From: CAZOWW01 sp964583765
GTDB taxonomy: Bacteria > Actinomycetota > Actinomycetes > Actinomycetales > Kineosporiaceae
Length of the DNA stretch: 64,000 nt
Assembly: GCA_964583765.1 (NCBI GenBank)
Contig: CAZOWW010000004.1
Span: 28,152 to 92,151 of the forward strand
Reading direction: 5' to 3'
Shown: piece by piece, positions 7,586 to 17,300 of the stretch
How the letters are laid out: the number at the start of each line of letters is the position of its first letter
Numbering within the stretch: position 1 is the first letter of the stretch
Notes under the pieces: model-generated
Database searches by the model: none
The model's input: the letters and a program-made list of their open reading frames with translations, nothing else
What the model was told of the DNA's origin: nothing
Program-made: the position numbers and the translations under genes

Positions 7586-9898
7586 TTACCGGTGACGCCA
7601 GCCTCCGGGGTGGGACGCCTTCGTGTTGAGGCGGGCGAGCAGGGCCAGCACGACCTGGGCCAGTGGCGGGCCCGCGTGCGGTTTCGGGTGCACGGTGGGA
7701 GTGGCCGTGGGGGTGACTCCCGGGGAGACGTCGCACCAGGTGTCCCCGCCGGCTGTCCCGGTCGTCGTGGTGGCGCCGGTGGTGCCTGTGGTGCCCGCCG
7801 GGGTCGTCACGCCCACGGGGACCGTGGTGAGGACCGGCCCGGTGGTGTCCGGTGCGCTGGTGGTGGTCGTCGCCGGATCCGTCGCGGTGGTGAGCGCCGG
7901 GCCGGTGGTCGAGGGCCCGCCGTCCCCGGGCTCGGCGTCGGCGGGTCGTGCCGCACTCAGCGGGCCGGAACCCGTGGTCGTGGTGAAGGTACCCACCGGG
8001 TCCGTGGTGGTCGTGCCGGTGTCCGTGGCCGTGGTCACCGTCGAGGGCGCGGGGTCGCTCGTGCTGACCGGCGCCGTGGTGCTGACTGCCACCGTGGTGC
8101 TGACCGGTGCCGTGCTGCTGATGGTCGCGGTGGGGCTCGTCGTGGTGGTGTCGGGCAGCGCACCGGTGACGTGCGTCGTGGCGCCGATCCGGATCCGCTG
8201 CCCGGGGGAGACCCCGAGCAGGGCGGCGACATCGGCGGGCAGCGGTGCGCCCAGGGCCCAGGGACCGTAGACGCTCGGATCGTTGCTGCCGGCCACGCAG
8301 GTGCCGTGGGTGTCCAGACCCAGGGTGGTGCGGATCCCGGCCAGCGAGTCGGCCGTGCGCATCCCGGCGGGGTAGCTGCCCCACGCGACCAGGTGCTGCG
8401 GATTCGTCGTGGAACTGCGCCAGTACTCGTCGTAGTCCGCGGTGATCCGTCGTCCCGGGGCCCCGAAGTGGTGCCGGGCGTCGTCGTAGCCCAGGTCCCA
8501 GCGTCCGCCGGGGGCGTTCGCGTCGACGAGGTTCCCGCGGATCTCCACGTCCGTCACCTCCCAGGTCATCAGGGGGTCCCCGGCCGGGTACCGGGAGTCG
8601 TGACCGCGGGTCGACCGGTTGGCCGCCATGCGGTCGCCGTCCAGCATGTCGATGCCCCGGGCATTGCCGACGAAGGTGTTCTGCCAGATCCGGGCCCGGT
8701 TGGCCTCCAGGATCCGGATGCCGGCCTCACCGTTGTGCGCGGCGAGGTTGTCCACGAAGAGCAGGCCCGAGCTGATCTCGAAGTCCATGCCGTGGCGGGT
8801 GTTGTCGCGGAACACGTTCCCGGTGACCACCGCACCGAGCACCGACTCGTCGAGCCAGAGGCCGTGCCCGATGTTCTGCTCGTAGAGGCCGTGCCGGAAG
8901 GTCACCCGCCGGCTCTGCGTGACCTTGATGCCGCCGGCGGCCTGGTTCGTGGCGAAGTCGGACACGTTGTTGTGGCGCACGACCACGTCCTCGACGAGCA
9001 GGTCGTCGGTGTGGTTGGTCTGCAACCCGAGCTGCCCGTTGTCCAGGAACGCGCTGTCGCGGACGACCGCCCGGGCGCCGTTCAGGGAGAGGCCGGCGAG
9101 GGAGTCCTCGGCGAAGACGCAGTCGGACACGGTGACGTCGTCCGCATAGCCCTTGACCATGCCCATCCGGGCCACCGGCGTCGCGTACCGGCGGAAGCCC
9201 AGCCCCCGGATGACCGAGCCGGCGCCGCCGTTGACGTAGAGGGCCTCGCGCAGGTCGGTGATCCGTACCTCGTGGCCCGTCGGGTTGGAGCCCAGGAGCA
9301 CCCGCGAGGCGTCCTGGTCGACGTAGAAGCGGCCCGGACCGACCTGGTCGGCCGCCAGGACCTCGGTCTGCGGGACGCCGTCGAGGTAGAGCTCGGCGGG
9401 GTACGCGGCCACGGGGTTGACCGCGGCGATCAGGTGGGTGGGATCGCTCGTGTCGTAGCGCGGCGTCCAGCCGTCCAGCCGCCAGTGGTCCCCGTCGGCC
9501 GTCCACCCCGTGGCCACGCGGGTGCCGTCCAGCCAGACCGCCTCCCCGGGCCAGTTCTGGATGGTGAGGGCCTTCCGGTAGGGCAGGTCGACGTCCTCGT
9601 GGTAGACGCCGGCCCGAAGGACCACCGTCGCGTGGGCCGGGGCCGCCACGACGGCGTGGGCCAGGGTGCGCCAGGGGGTGCCGCACCGCCCCGAACTGTG
9701 GTCGTCCCCGTCCGGGGACACCACGTAGGCGTCCGTGGGCACGGGGAAGCGGGCGGCCCCCACGACGGGCACCGCGGGCAGCGCGGAGGTTGCGTGTGCG
9801 GCGGGCTGCCGGGCGAACAGCGGGACCAAGGCACTCACGACGACCGCGGTCACGGTCAGGCGGGCCAAGGTGGTCACGGACGGGTGGGTGATCGCCAT
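7586..9898 (-). CDS. Secreted right-handed parallel beta-helix protein A with Thr-rich tail
   Basis: 770 residues from ATG 9898, which has GGAG 6 nt upstream; 6 codons upstream lies an unlikely longer frame. Signal peptide at residues ~1-36 (basic start, hydrophobic core, ending near PAAHA). A beta-helix region (~50-540) is built of short repeats such as GIRILEANRARIWQNTF. A Thr/Ser/Pro-rich stretch (~560-705) and a short tail with one Cys (GGDTWCDVSPG) follow. It is paralogous to the products at 30711-33233 and 43911-45701, sharing YHEDV, GFRRYATPV, NGQLGLQ, QAAGG, GLW and FEIS. Beta-helix proteins of this kind include polysaccharide lyases and epimerases, and its place inside the EPS locus fits that. 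I see no proven catalytic residue, so activity is inferred. It may also be purely structural. Confidence 0.8.
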   Translation of the reverse strand: MAITHPSVTTLARLTVTAVVVSALVPLFARQPAAHATSALPAVPVVGAARFPVPTDAYVVSPDGDDHSSGRCGTPWRTLAHAVVAAPAHATVVLRAGVYHEDVDLPYRKALTIQNWPGEAVWLDGTRVATGWTADGDHWRLDGWTPRYDTSDPTHLIAAVNPVAAYPAELYLDGVPQTEVLAADQVGPGRFYVDQDASRVLLGSNPTGHEVRITDLREALYVNGGAGSVIRGLGFRRYATPVARMGMVKGYADDVTVSDCVFAEDSLAGLSLNGARAVVRDSAFLDNGQLGLQTNHTDDLLVEDVVVRHNNVSDFATNQAAGGIKVTQSRRVTFRHGLYEQNIGHGLWLDESVLGAVVTGNVFRDNTRHGMDFEISSGLLFVDNLAAHNGEAGIRILEANRARIWQNTFVGNARGIDMLDGDRMAANRSTRGHDSRYPAGDPLMTWEVTDVEIRGNLVDANAPGGRWDLGYDDARHHFGAPGRRITADYDEYWRSSTTNPQHLVAWGSYPAGMRTADSLAGIRTTLGLDTHGTCVAGSNDPSVYGPWALGAPLPADVAALLGVSPGQRIRIGATTHVTGALPDTTTTSPTATISSTAPVSTTVAVSTTAPVSTSDPAPSTVTTATDTGTTTTDPVGTFTTTTGSGPLSAARPADAEPGDGGPSTTGPALTTATDPATTTTSAPDTTGPVLTTVPVGVTTPAGTTGTTGATTTTGTAGGDTWCDVSPGVTPTATPTVHPKPHAGPPLAQVVLALLARLNTKASHPGGWRHR

Positions 9899-10063
9899 GA
9901 CGTCTCCACGGGTATGTGGGTGTCCGGACGTCATCGGTGCGAGCGAGGTCACAGCTGAAGGGGGAACACGGGGTGAGCTGCCTTTTCACGCTCTCGGGGC
10001 CGTCCGCTGGGGTGAGGCCCGGTTGCGTGGGGTGAGCACGGTCCGCGCCGGCGGGCCGGCCGG

Positions 10064-10069
10064 TAGAAT
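10064..10069 (+). promoter_or_regulatory. Possible -10 box for the flippase gene
   Basis: TAGAAT in GGTAGAATTCGG lies about 55 bp before the flippase start, within the divergent intergenic region shared with the beta-helix gene. No convincing -35 box was found. Confidence 0.3.
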
Positions 10070-10123
10070 TCGGAACTGCGGTCCGGCGCCGCACCGCGGT
10101 TTCGGCCGCAGAGCGGAGGGACG

Positions 10124-11494
10124 GTGGCTGCGAGGTCGATCCCCGGACTGTCCGGGCGAGGTGGCCGTGCCATGGGGGCCATGGGGGCGCAGTTCTCCCA
10201 GGCCGCGGGCAGCCTGCTCATCCAGGCCCTGTCCGCCCGGCTGCTGGGTACCTCGGACTTCGCCGCCGTTGCCCTGCTCCTGTCCAACATCGTCCTGGCG
10301 ACGGGCATCAGCACCGGTCTGATCGGTGACTCGCTGACCGTGCTGGACCGCCACGACCCGGTGATCCGTACCGCCCTGCGTCGCCTGATGGTGGTGGTGG
10401 TGCTGGGCTCGGCCGTGGTCGGGGCGGCCTCCTCCTCCGTCACCCACCTGGTCGGTACCGAGGACAGCGTGCTCTTCGGCTTCCTGCTGGCCCTGTGGAT
10501 GGCCGAGGACGTGCTGCGCCGGCTGCTCATGGCCAGCCTGCGGTTCTGGGCGATCGTCGCGGTGGACCTCACCCATCTGGTGATCTCCAGCGGGTTCGTG
10601 CTGTCCTGCGGGGTGCTCACCGGGCACAGCCCCTCCCTGCGGGTCTTCGTCATCGCGCTGTCCCTCGGGCAGATCGGGGCGTCCGTGGTCGCCCTGGTCG
10701 TCCTGCCCGCCAAGGAGCGGTACTGGGGACGGGCGCAGGCCGGCGGAGTGCGCACCGTGCTCGACTTCGGGGTGTCCCGGTCGGTGCAGGCGGCGCTCCG
10801 GCCGGCCGTGCTGCAGACCCTGCGCGTGATCGTGGTCGTGGTGGCCGGGCGTACCGCCTACGCGAGTCTGGAGGCGGCCCGGCTGTACGTGGCTCCCGCG
10901 TTGCTCGCCGTGAACGGCATCGGTTCCTTCCTGTTGTCCACGTTCGCGGTGCGCACGGGGGCCCTGCGCCGCAGCGCGCTCTGGCGCGCGGACGGAGCCG
11001 CCTCGATGCTCATGGCGGCCAGCGCCCTGCTGACCGGGGCGATGGTGGTGCTGGCCCGGATCAATCCCCGGCTGGTCTCCGGCAACGTGCCGGTGAGCAC
11101 GGCCGCGGTCGCCGCCTGGGGCATCTACACCGCATGCGTGGCGGTCTCGATGCCCTACGGGAGCCTGGCCGCGGTACGCGGGCGGCAGTTCCCCGTGCTG
11201 ATGATCCGGATCGCCGACTCCGTGTCCTCGATCGCCTTCCTGTGCGCGGGGTTGCTGCCCGCTCTCGTGGCCATCGACCAGGCACCGACTCTCGTGGCTG
11301 CCGGGTCGCTGGTGGGCACCTTCCTGCTGCGCCCGCTCGCCGCCCGCTCGGTGATCGTGCCACCTCGGCACCGGAGTCCCGACTCGTGGCGGCTGGGGGG
11401 CAGCCGATTCGCCGTGCCCACTCGACGCACCTGGGTGAGTACGGAGCGTGGTGACACGCCGTCCTCCCGTCGATTGACGGGCACACACGGCTGA
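10124..11494 (+). CDS. Flippase-like polysaccharide transporter (MOP/Wzx type)
   Basis: Likely flips lipid-linked EPS repeat units across the cytoplasmic membrane. 456 residues with about 12 hydrophobic segments spread over residues ~25-410, no signal peptide and an Arg/Ser-rich cytosolic tail. The N-terminal pattern GAQFSQAAGSLLIQALSARLLGTSDFAAVALL is typical of Wzx/MATE-like exporters. GTG 10124 is preceded by GGAGGG. It is divergent from the beta-helix gene and followed at 93 bp by a membrane-anchored protein. The family call rests on topology and the first helix pair; substrate unknown. Confidence 0.8.
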   Translation: MAARSIPGLSGRGGRAMGAMGAQFSQAAGSLLIQALSARLLGTSDFAAVALLLSNIVLATGISTGLIGDSLTVLDRHDPVIRTALRRLMVVVVLGSAVVGAASSSVTHLVGTEDSVLFGFLLALWMAEDVLRRLLMASLRFWAIVAVDLTHLVISSGFVLSCGVLTGHSPSLRVFVIALSLGQIGASVVALVVLPAKERYWGRAQAGGVRTVLDFGVSRSVQAALRPAVLQTLRVIVVVVAGRTAYASLEAARLYVAPALLAVNGIGSFLLSTFAVRTGALRRSALWRADGAASMLMAASALLTGAMVVLARINPRLVSGNVPVSTAAVAAWGIYTACVAVSMPYGSLAAVRGRQFPVLMIRIADSVSSIAFLCAGLLPALVAIDQAPTLVAAGSLVGTFLLRPLAARSVIVPPRHRSPDSWRLGGSRFAVPTRRTWVSTERGDTPSSRRLTGTHG

Positions 11495-11516
11495 TCCGGG
11501 CACCGGTTGTGGCCTA

Positions 11517-11530
11517 GCATCCCAGGATGC
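11517..11530. promoter_or_regulatory. Short palindrome upstream of the anchored protein gene
   Basis: GCATCC-CA-GGATGC (6-bp arms, 2-nt centre) overlaps TAGCAT, a possible -10 box. A related TAGCATCC occurs upstream of the glycosyltransferase at 12889. It could be an operator or a small hairpin. Confidence 0.3.
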
Positions 11531-11586
11531 GTGTCGTGTCGGTGACGAGCGGGCGCATCGAGTGACCGCGCACGGAGAGGAGTCGC

Positions 11587-12450
11587 ATGTCGACCGGATC
11601 CATCGACAGGAGATCCATCCGTGCCAACCGGGCCCGCCGCAGCCGGGCGAAGGCCATCGTGTTGCGGGCCCTGGCGCTGCTGGTCCTGGTCGGTGTGGTC
11701 GCCGGGACCACCTACGTGCTGGCGCACCGCGGCAAGCACTCGGCCGGGGCCACCGGCAGCGGGGGGGCGCACGGCACCGCCGGGAGCGGTAAGGGCGGCG
11801 CGGCCACCGGCCCGGGCGGAACGGCCGGACCGGACACGTCCGGGATGCTCACGGCAATGGGCAAGGCGGGAACGGCCCGCATCCAGGTGCACTCCTTCGA
11901 CGGACGCCGGCTCGCCACCGGGACGGTCGCGGTGCTGGGCGACGACTGCGCCTTCGACCTGACGACGGACTACCTGCGGCTGCTCGGTCGGAGCGGCCGG
12001 GTCTTCGCCCGTCCGGTGGATGCCGCCGCGGCCACCCCCTGGAGCGAGCTCACCAAGGTGGATCCGACGGCCCTGGACGCCGCCCACCGGGCCCGGCTCG
12101 GCCTCGACGTCCTGGGTGCTCTGGGGGGCGCGGTGCGGCCCTGCGGACTGGGTGCGCTCCTGACCGCGCCCGGGGTCGTGGTGGAGGAGCCCGCTCCGAA
12201 CAGTTGGGTGCTCGCCCTTACGGCCTGGCCCCGGGGGGACGGCCATGACGTGGTGGCCGGTTCGGTCGCGGCTCGGGTGGAGGGCGGCAACGCCCACGCG
12301 GTGACCGTCGAGCTGGACCTGGACGCCCGGCAGTTGCCGACCCGCATCCGGGTCTTCTCGGGTACCGCCTTCGACTCCGAGGCCCAGTTCCTCCAGTGGG
12401 GCGTCGGTGCCCCGCCGGCCGTGCCGCCGGCAGCGCAGATCCGCTCCTGA
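11587..12450 (+). CDS. Membrane-anchored extracytoplasmic protein of unknown function in the EPS locus
   Basis: I do not recognise the family. 287 residues. A basic N-terminus (~1-22) is followed by one transmembrane helix (~23-45: IVLRALALLVLVGVVAGTTY), a Gly/Ala/Thr-rich linker (~50-88) and a globular extracytoplasmic domain (~90-285) containing two cysteines (DDCAFD and RPCGLG) that could pair. There is no lipobox, so the helix is probably retained as an anchor. ATG 11587 follows GGAGAGGAG. Size and layout recall LppX/LprG-like lipid carriers, but I see no diagnostic motif. It probably forms a unit with the flippase. Confidence 0.7.
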   Translation: MSTGSIDRRSIRANRARRSRAKAIVLRALALLVLVGVVAGTTYVLAHRGKHSAGATGSGGAHGTAGSGKGGAATGPGGTAGPDTSGMLTAMGKAGTARIQVHSFDGRRLATGTVAVLGDDCAFDLTTDYLRLLGRSGRVFARPVDAAAATPWSELTKVDPTALDAAHRARLGLDVLGALGGAVRPCGLGALLTAPGVVVEEPAPNSWVLALTAWPRGDGHDVVAGSVAARVEGGNAHAVTVELDLDARQLPTRIRVFSGTAFDSEAQFLQWGVGAPPAVPPAAQIRS

Positions 12451-12888
12451 TCGCGGCTCGGTCCCTGGGCCGGCGGTGGGTCCCTGGTCCGGCGGGGTCC
12501 GCGGCCGCCGGACGGGGGACCCCGTGCCCCGGGGTGCGCCAGGGGGAAGGTGACGTTCCGTGGCGCCTGCGGCGTCCGCCGTCCGAACACCGGAACGCGG
12601 TGACTTTCCGTGCTGACGATCCGCATCCCGGCGGCTGAGGACAGTTACGAAGCGTGGTCGCCAAGTGCTCCGAGGTGGCGGAGATGACGTCCCGCGGGGG
12701 AGGGCGGGAACGTCCGGCGAACGGGCGACGAACTCGCTCACGGATTGACGTCGCCGACTGTTCCCCTCCGCCGGCATGCGACACACTCAATGTGATGACG
12801 GAGAGTACCTCATTGGTGACGTAGCATCCTGATGAGTGCCCTCTGTACATCCTCTACATGAGGTGCGCGCAAGAGGAGGGATGCGGCC
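12451..12888. other. Non-coding region with hairpin and upstream signals of the GT4 gene
   Basis: 438 bp without a credible gene. A hairpin sits at 12493-12524. From ~12740 the sequence carries a TTGACG (12745-12750) that has no -10 box at the right spacing, a TAGCAT near 12822-12827 and a small inverted repeat CCTC-TACAT-GAGG just before the ribosome-binding site of the next gene. Confidence 0.45.
12493..12524 (+). terminator. Possible terminator after the anchored protein gene
   Basis: CGGGGTCC (12493-12500) pairs with GGACCCCG (12517-12524). The 16-nt loop contains a further GC-rich palindrome. Confidence 0.45.
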
Positions 12889-14061
12889 GTGCGGATCCTC
12901 GCGGTTCACCCCAGTCCGGACCGGTACGGCGCCGACCGCATGTTGGTGCGGACGTTGCGTGCGCTCTGTGACCGGGGACATGAGGTCCATGTCGTCCTTC
13001 CGGAGGACGGGCCGCTCGTTCCGTCACTGCGGGAGAGCGGGGCGGTGGTCACCTTCATGCCCTTCCCGGTGCTCCGCAAGTCGTTGATGCGCCCACGGGG
13101 GCTCCTGTCCCTGGCCCGAGGGCTGGTGCCGACGGCGCTGCGTATCGCCTCGACCGTGCGCGAGACCGCTCCGGACGTCATCTACGTGAACACGATCACC
13201 CTGCCGCACTGGATCGTCTTCGGTCGGCTGCTCGGTCGTCGTCCGGTCGTCTGTCACGTGCGTGAGCTCGAGGAGAACGCGCCCCGCTGGCTCAATCGAC
13301 TTCTGCTGTGCCCGCTCCTGCTGACCCGGTCGATCATCGCCAACTCGCAGGCCACCCGCCAGTTCCTCGCCGCGCACCTGCACCGCCTGGGACGGCGCAC
13401 GCGCGTGGTCTACAACGGCTTCGGTACCCGCCTGCTGCCCACGCCGGTGCGCAGGCCGGGACGGGCGCGGCTGGTACTCGTGGGCCGGCTCAGCCCCCGC
13501 AAGGGGCAGGACCTGGCGGTCGACGCGCTCGCCGAGGTGGTCGCCGCCGGCCACGACGCCGAGCTGGTGCTCGCCGGTACCCCGTTCCGGGGCTACGAGT
13601 GGTACGAGGAGCGCCTGCGGGAACGGGCGCACGAGTGGGGGATCGCCGACCGGGTGATCTTCCGCGGGTACGTGGACGATCCGCTCGCCGAGTTCGCCCA
13701 CTCGGACCTCGCGCTCGTGCCCTCCCGCCTCGAACCGTTCGGAAGTGTCGCGGTCGAGGCACAGCTCGCCTCCTGCCCGGTGATCGTTAGTGATGTCGGC
13801 GGGCTCGGCGAGATCGTCAGCCACCACCGCACGGGGCAGGTCGTGGCCCCGGACGACGTGCAGGCCCTGGCGTCCGCGATCCGAGCCGCGCTGCGGGACC
13901 CGGCCTGGGCGCAGGCGATGGCCGGCTCGGCCCTTCGGGAGGCCGTGCAGCGGTTCGGGGAGCACCGCTACGCGGTGGAGGTGGAGGAGGTGCTCGTCGA
14001 CGCCCTCGGCCCGCGCCGTCGGGTCACCGGGACCCGCCCCGCCCTGGAGCCCGCCCGCTGA
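12889..14061 (+). CDS. GT4-family glycosyltransferase 1
   Basis: Predicted to add a sugar from a nucleotide sugar to the lipid-linked EPS unit on the cytoplasmic face. 390 residues, GT-B fold. The N-terminal half opens MRILAVHPSPDRYGADRML and has VIYVNTITLPHW. The C-terminal half has LVGRLSPRKGQDLAVDAL and the EX7E motif EPFGSVAVE. The GTG start follows GAGGAGGG. It is clearly paralogous to the minus-strand transferase at 19271-20467 (shared HPSxDxYGxDRML, VGRLSPRKG and GYEWY), and the pair bracket the large TPR-like gene and the Wzz gene. Donor and acceptor unknown. Confidence 0.92.
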   Translation: MRILAVHPSPDRYGADRMLVRTLRALCDRGHEVHVVLPEDGPLVPSLRESGAVVTFMPFPVLRKSLMRPRGLLSLARGLVPTALRIASTVRETAPDVIYVNTITLPHWIVFGRLLGRRPVVCHVRELEENAPRWLNRLLLCPLLLTRSIIANSQATRQFLAAHLHRLGRRTRVVYNGFGTRLLPTPVRRPGRARLVLVGRLSPRKGQDLAVDALAEVVAAGHDAELVLAGTPFRGYEWYEERLRERAHEWGIADRVIFRGYVDDPLAEFAHSDLALVPSRLEPFGSVAVEAQLASCPVIVSDVGGLGEIVSHHRTGQVVAPDDVQALASAIRAALRDPAWAQAMAGSALREAVQRFGEHRYAVEVEEVLVDALGPRRRVTGTRPALEPAR

Positions 14062-14351
14062 CGGTGTCGCCGGGCACACCCCTGAACCCGCCGTCGGGTG
14101 CTCTGGGAACGGCTGCTGGGGTCGAGGTGAGCTCGTGCTGGCGGGGTCACGGGCAGCTCCGCAGCCGATCCGGCCGATCTGCGCTGATTCGTGGAAGCCT
14201 GCGCCTGTAGGTGAGTCCTTGGTTACAGTGCGAACATTCCAGGAAGACACAGTGACACGTGTCCGCCGTGGCCGGGGCGAGTCGGAGTCGCGCCGGCGAC
14301 AGGGCTGAAGGCGCGCGGGGACCGCTTCCTGGCACGACCGCAGGGGGTGTC

Positions 14352-17300
14352 ATGGCTCGTGCCGCCCGGATGGGCAGAGGCTTTCCCCTGTGGCTGTTGG
14401 TATTCGGCATCCCCGCCCTGGCCTGTGTCCTCATCTATCACGTACGAGGACTGAAAGCTCTGAAGCCGAAGTACTGGGGAGAGTTCAGGTGGCTGACCGT
14501 CCTGGACATTCCGGACTACGGTCAGCTCTACCTACTCGCCTTCGTGGTGACCCTCGCGCTGACCCGATGGGTGGTGCGTCGGTCCCGGGTGGGGCCGATC
14601 AGCATCGGCGTGGTCGTCGATGCCACAGTCGACGGGCCCTCCGCCCGTGCGGCCTCGGTCGCGGCGATCCTGCGGGACCGGCTGGCCCGGAACCGGCCCG
14701 GCCGCAGCGGTGTCCTGCCCGGCTCCGGCGGGATCGATGTGGTCAACGAGCACTCCGTGCCCCAGGTGGCCGAGGACGCCTACACGATGCTGGCCTGGTT
14801 CGGTGCCAGCGTCTGGCGTGGGTCGACCCGGCGACTGGGTTGGCGGGTGAATGTCACCATCCGCGAGTCCCCGCAGACCGGCGAGGTCGGGCTGCACCTG
14901 CAGGTAGAACACCTGGCCACCGGACGACACGAGTTCATCCGGACCATCTGGGCGGCTTCGGCCGGTGAGGCAGCGCGGATCGCCGCCTACGAGGTGAGTG
15001 CCTGGCGGATGCAACAACGCTCCTGGCGCAGCACCCNNNNNNNNNNNNNNNNNNNNNNNNNNNNNNNNNNNNNNNNNNNNNNNNNNNNNNNNNNNNNNNN
15101 NNNNNNNNNNNNNNNNNNNNNNNNNNNNNNNNNNNNGCGCGACTACGAGGACTCTGCCTTCTACGTGCGGGAACGGCGCCTCGACGAAGCTCTGCGCTCG
15201 GCCAGCACCGGCCTCGCCGCGGACCCCTCCAACCTCGCGTTGCGCCGGCTTCTGGGCGAGACCTATGAGCGGCTCGGCCGTTACCTCAGCGCGATCCACG
15301 TGTACGCCGCGGGGCTCGTGATGGTGGACGACGTCGGGAACGGCTGGAGCCGGACGGTTCACGACCGCACCGACCCCGGCAACGAGCATCGGCTGCCCGA
15401 CTGGCCCCGGTTCCGCACCGGACCGTGGTGGGCCGGGGGAAGTCGGAACACCAACTGGCACCATTCCGACGGCCTGCTCTGGCGGTACGTGGTGGGGCTG
15501 ACCTTTGCGGACCTGTGGGTGGACGAGTGGATCGCCGATCTGGACGCGAACGGCATCCAGCGGCCGGGCTCGCAGGGTCTGGACAGCGAGGACGCTCACG
15601 ACCTCCGGGGCGAGGGCCACCCCGGTGACGAACGGGACCGCCGGGCTGAACGGGACCGCCGGGACCAGGAGGCTCGGGAGCACGCGGACCAGGCCAAGCG
15701 GTTGCGGGGGTACTTCCACCGGCGCTACCAAGCGCTGTTGGAGAGCCGGTTCTGCCTGCTCGACGCGACCTGGTTCACCGAGTTGCACGAACGGACGGCC
15801 TCGTTCCAGTTCTTGGCACGGGAGCTTGCCGAGGTGGACGAACGAACCCGGGCGAGCCTGGGCAAGGATGCCGCTTGGGCGGCGGAGGCAGGAGCCTTCC
15901 TCGCTTCGGCCCACGCTCTGACCGCAAGGGACGAGGACTGGGCGAGCCTCGTGGCCCGGCAGGTCTCCCGGCTCGGCGTTCGCGATCTGGGCTTGCTGGC
16001 GACGGCTCTGCTCACGCAGGCCGAACGGGCCGAAGGCGACCGACTCTGGTGGCCGGTGGCTCAGGGACCGGCTCCGGACGGAGCCGAGGTCGCGGACACG
16101 GTGTCGGTCCTCGCCCGGCACGCGCTCCGACGCCGGGGTCCGGCCGCGGCACCCCCGTGGACGGAACAGGCTCGGCTGCGCCGATTGGCCCGCACGATCG
16201 GGCCCAACGACCGGGTCCTCGCCCAGCTCGAACGCGACTGCCCTCCCGGGCGCCCGCTGCTCCCCTCGCCGCGGCGTCGCGGCGTCGAGCCGAAGCACCT
16301 GGCGTACTGGGTGCACGAAGTCTCCTGGTTCCTGGGCGAGTTGGCCTCGATCGAGCAGAGCGAACCGGACCAACGCGGCGAGGCCGCGCGCGAGCTGCTG
16401 CGGGGGGTCCACTCGCGGCTCCACCCCGATGCCCCAGAGGTGACCTTGGTCCAGGTGCGCGAGGCCATGGTCGACGACGATGCCTGGTCCGGGCTCGGGC
16501 TGGATCGACAGCGCCTGGTCACGGCGGTGTCCTGGGCGGCCCACGAGGTGATGCATGCCCCACGGACGCGGGCCGGGTGGTCGCCGTCGGCCCTGGCCCG
16601 CCTGCAGCGCCTGTCCTTGCAGCTGGACCTGAGAGCCTTCTTCTACCGGGCGGCCCTGGACGAGCTGGGCCGGGCGGCCCGGCTCAGGATGCTGCTGCGG
16701 CTGCCGACCTCGACGCACCCCTTGCTGAACCTGCTCTGGTCCAGTGCACGGTTCCAGTTCCTCGACCGCTTCCACGAGATCCTCCCGGGACATGAACCGC
16801 ATCACCTCGGGTTGGTCCCGACCGCCCGGCGGCGAGCCGGGCGAGTCCGGCTGCCCCGGGCCGCAGCCGGCCGACGCCGGTCGCATTCCGACGAGGGCCG
16901 GCTGGATCCCGATGCGCCACGGGCTCGGTTGCGGATCGGGACGGCGGAGCGAGCCAGGCGCACTGCGCTGTGGTGGAGCGCCATTCCGGCCCGGCAGGAA
17001 TGGACCCTGTGGTACTACGCCGCATGCGTGCACGCACTGGTGATCCGGGATCCCGCGGACCGGCCGGAGGGGGTGGACCCGGTCGAGTGGCCGCGGTTGT
17101 GGAAGCGGAGGTACGACCCGTTCGCGGAATTCGCCGTTCGGGCCCTGAACCACGCGATCCTCACCAGAGGGGCACGTGGGCTGACGCTGATCGAGGCAGG
17201 GTCCCGGGACTGGATGCTCTACGAGGACCCGGATCTCGACGTACTGCGGCAGCATCCGCGCTTCCAGCGGTGGGCGAGCGCCAACTTCGACTGGACGGCA

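Noticed and set aside
7592..9958. Plus-strand 788-codon frame opposite beta-helix protein A
   Set aside because: Antisense shadow; the minus strand has signal peptide, ribosome-binding site and paralogs.
12745..12750. TTGACG as -35 box of the glycosyltransferase at 12889
   Set aside because: No TANNNT at 16-19 bp spacing (the sequence there is CCGCCG-like).
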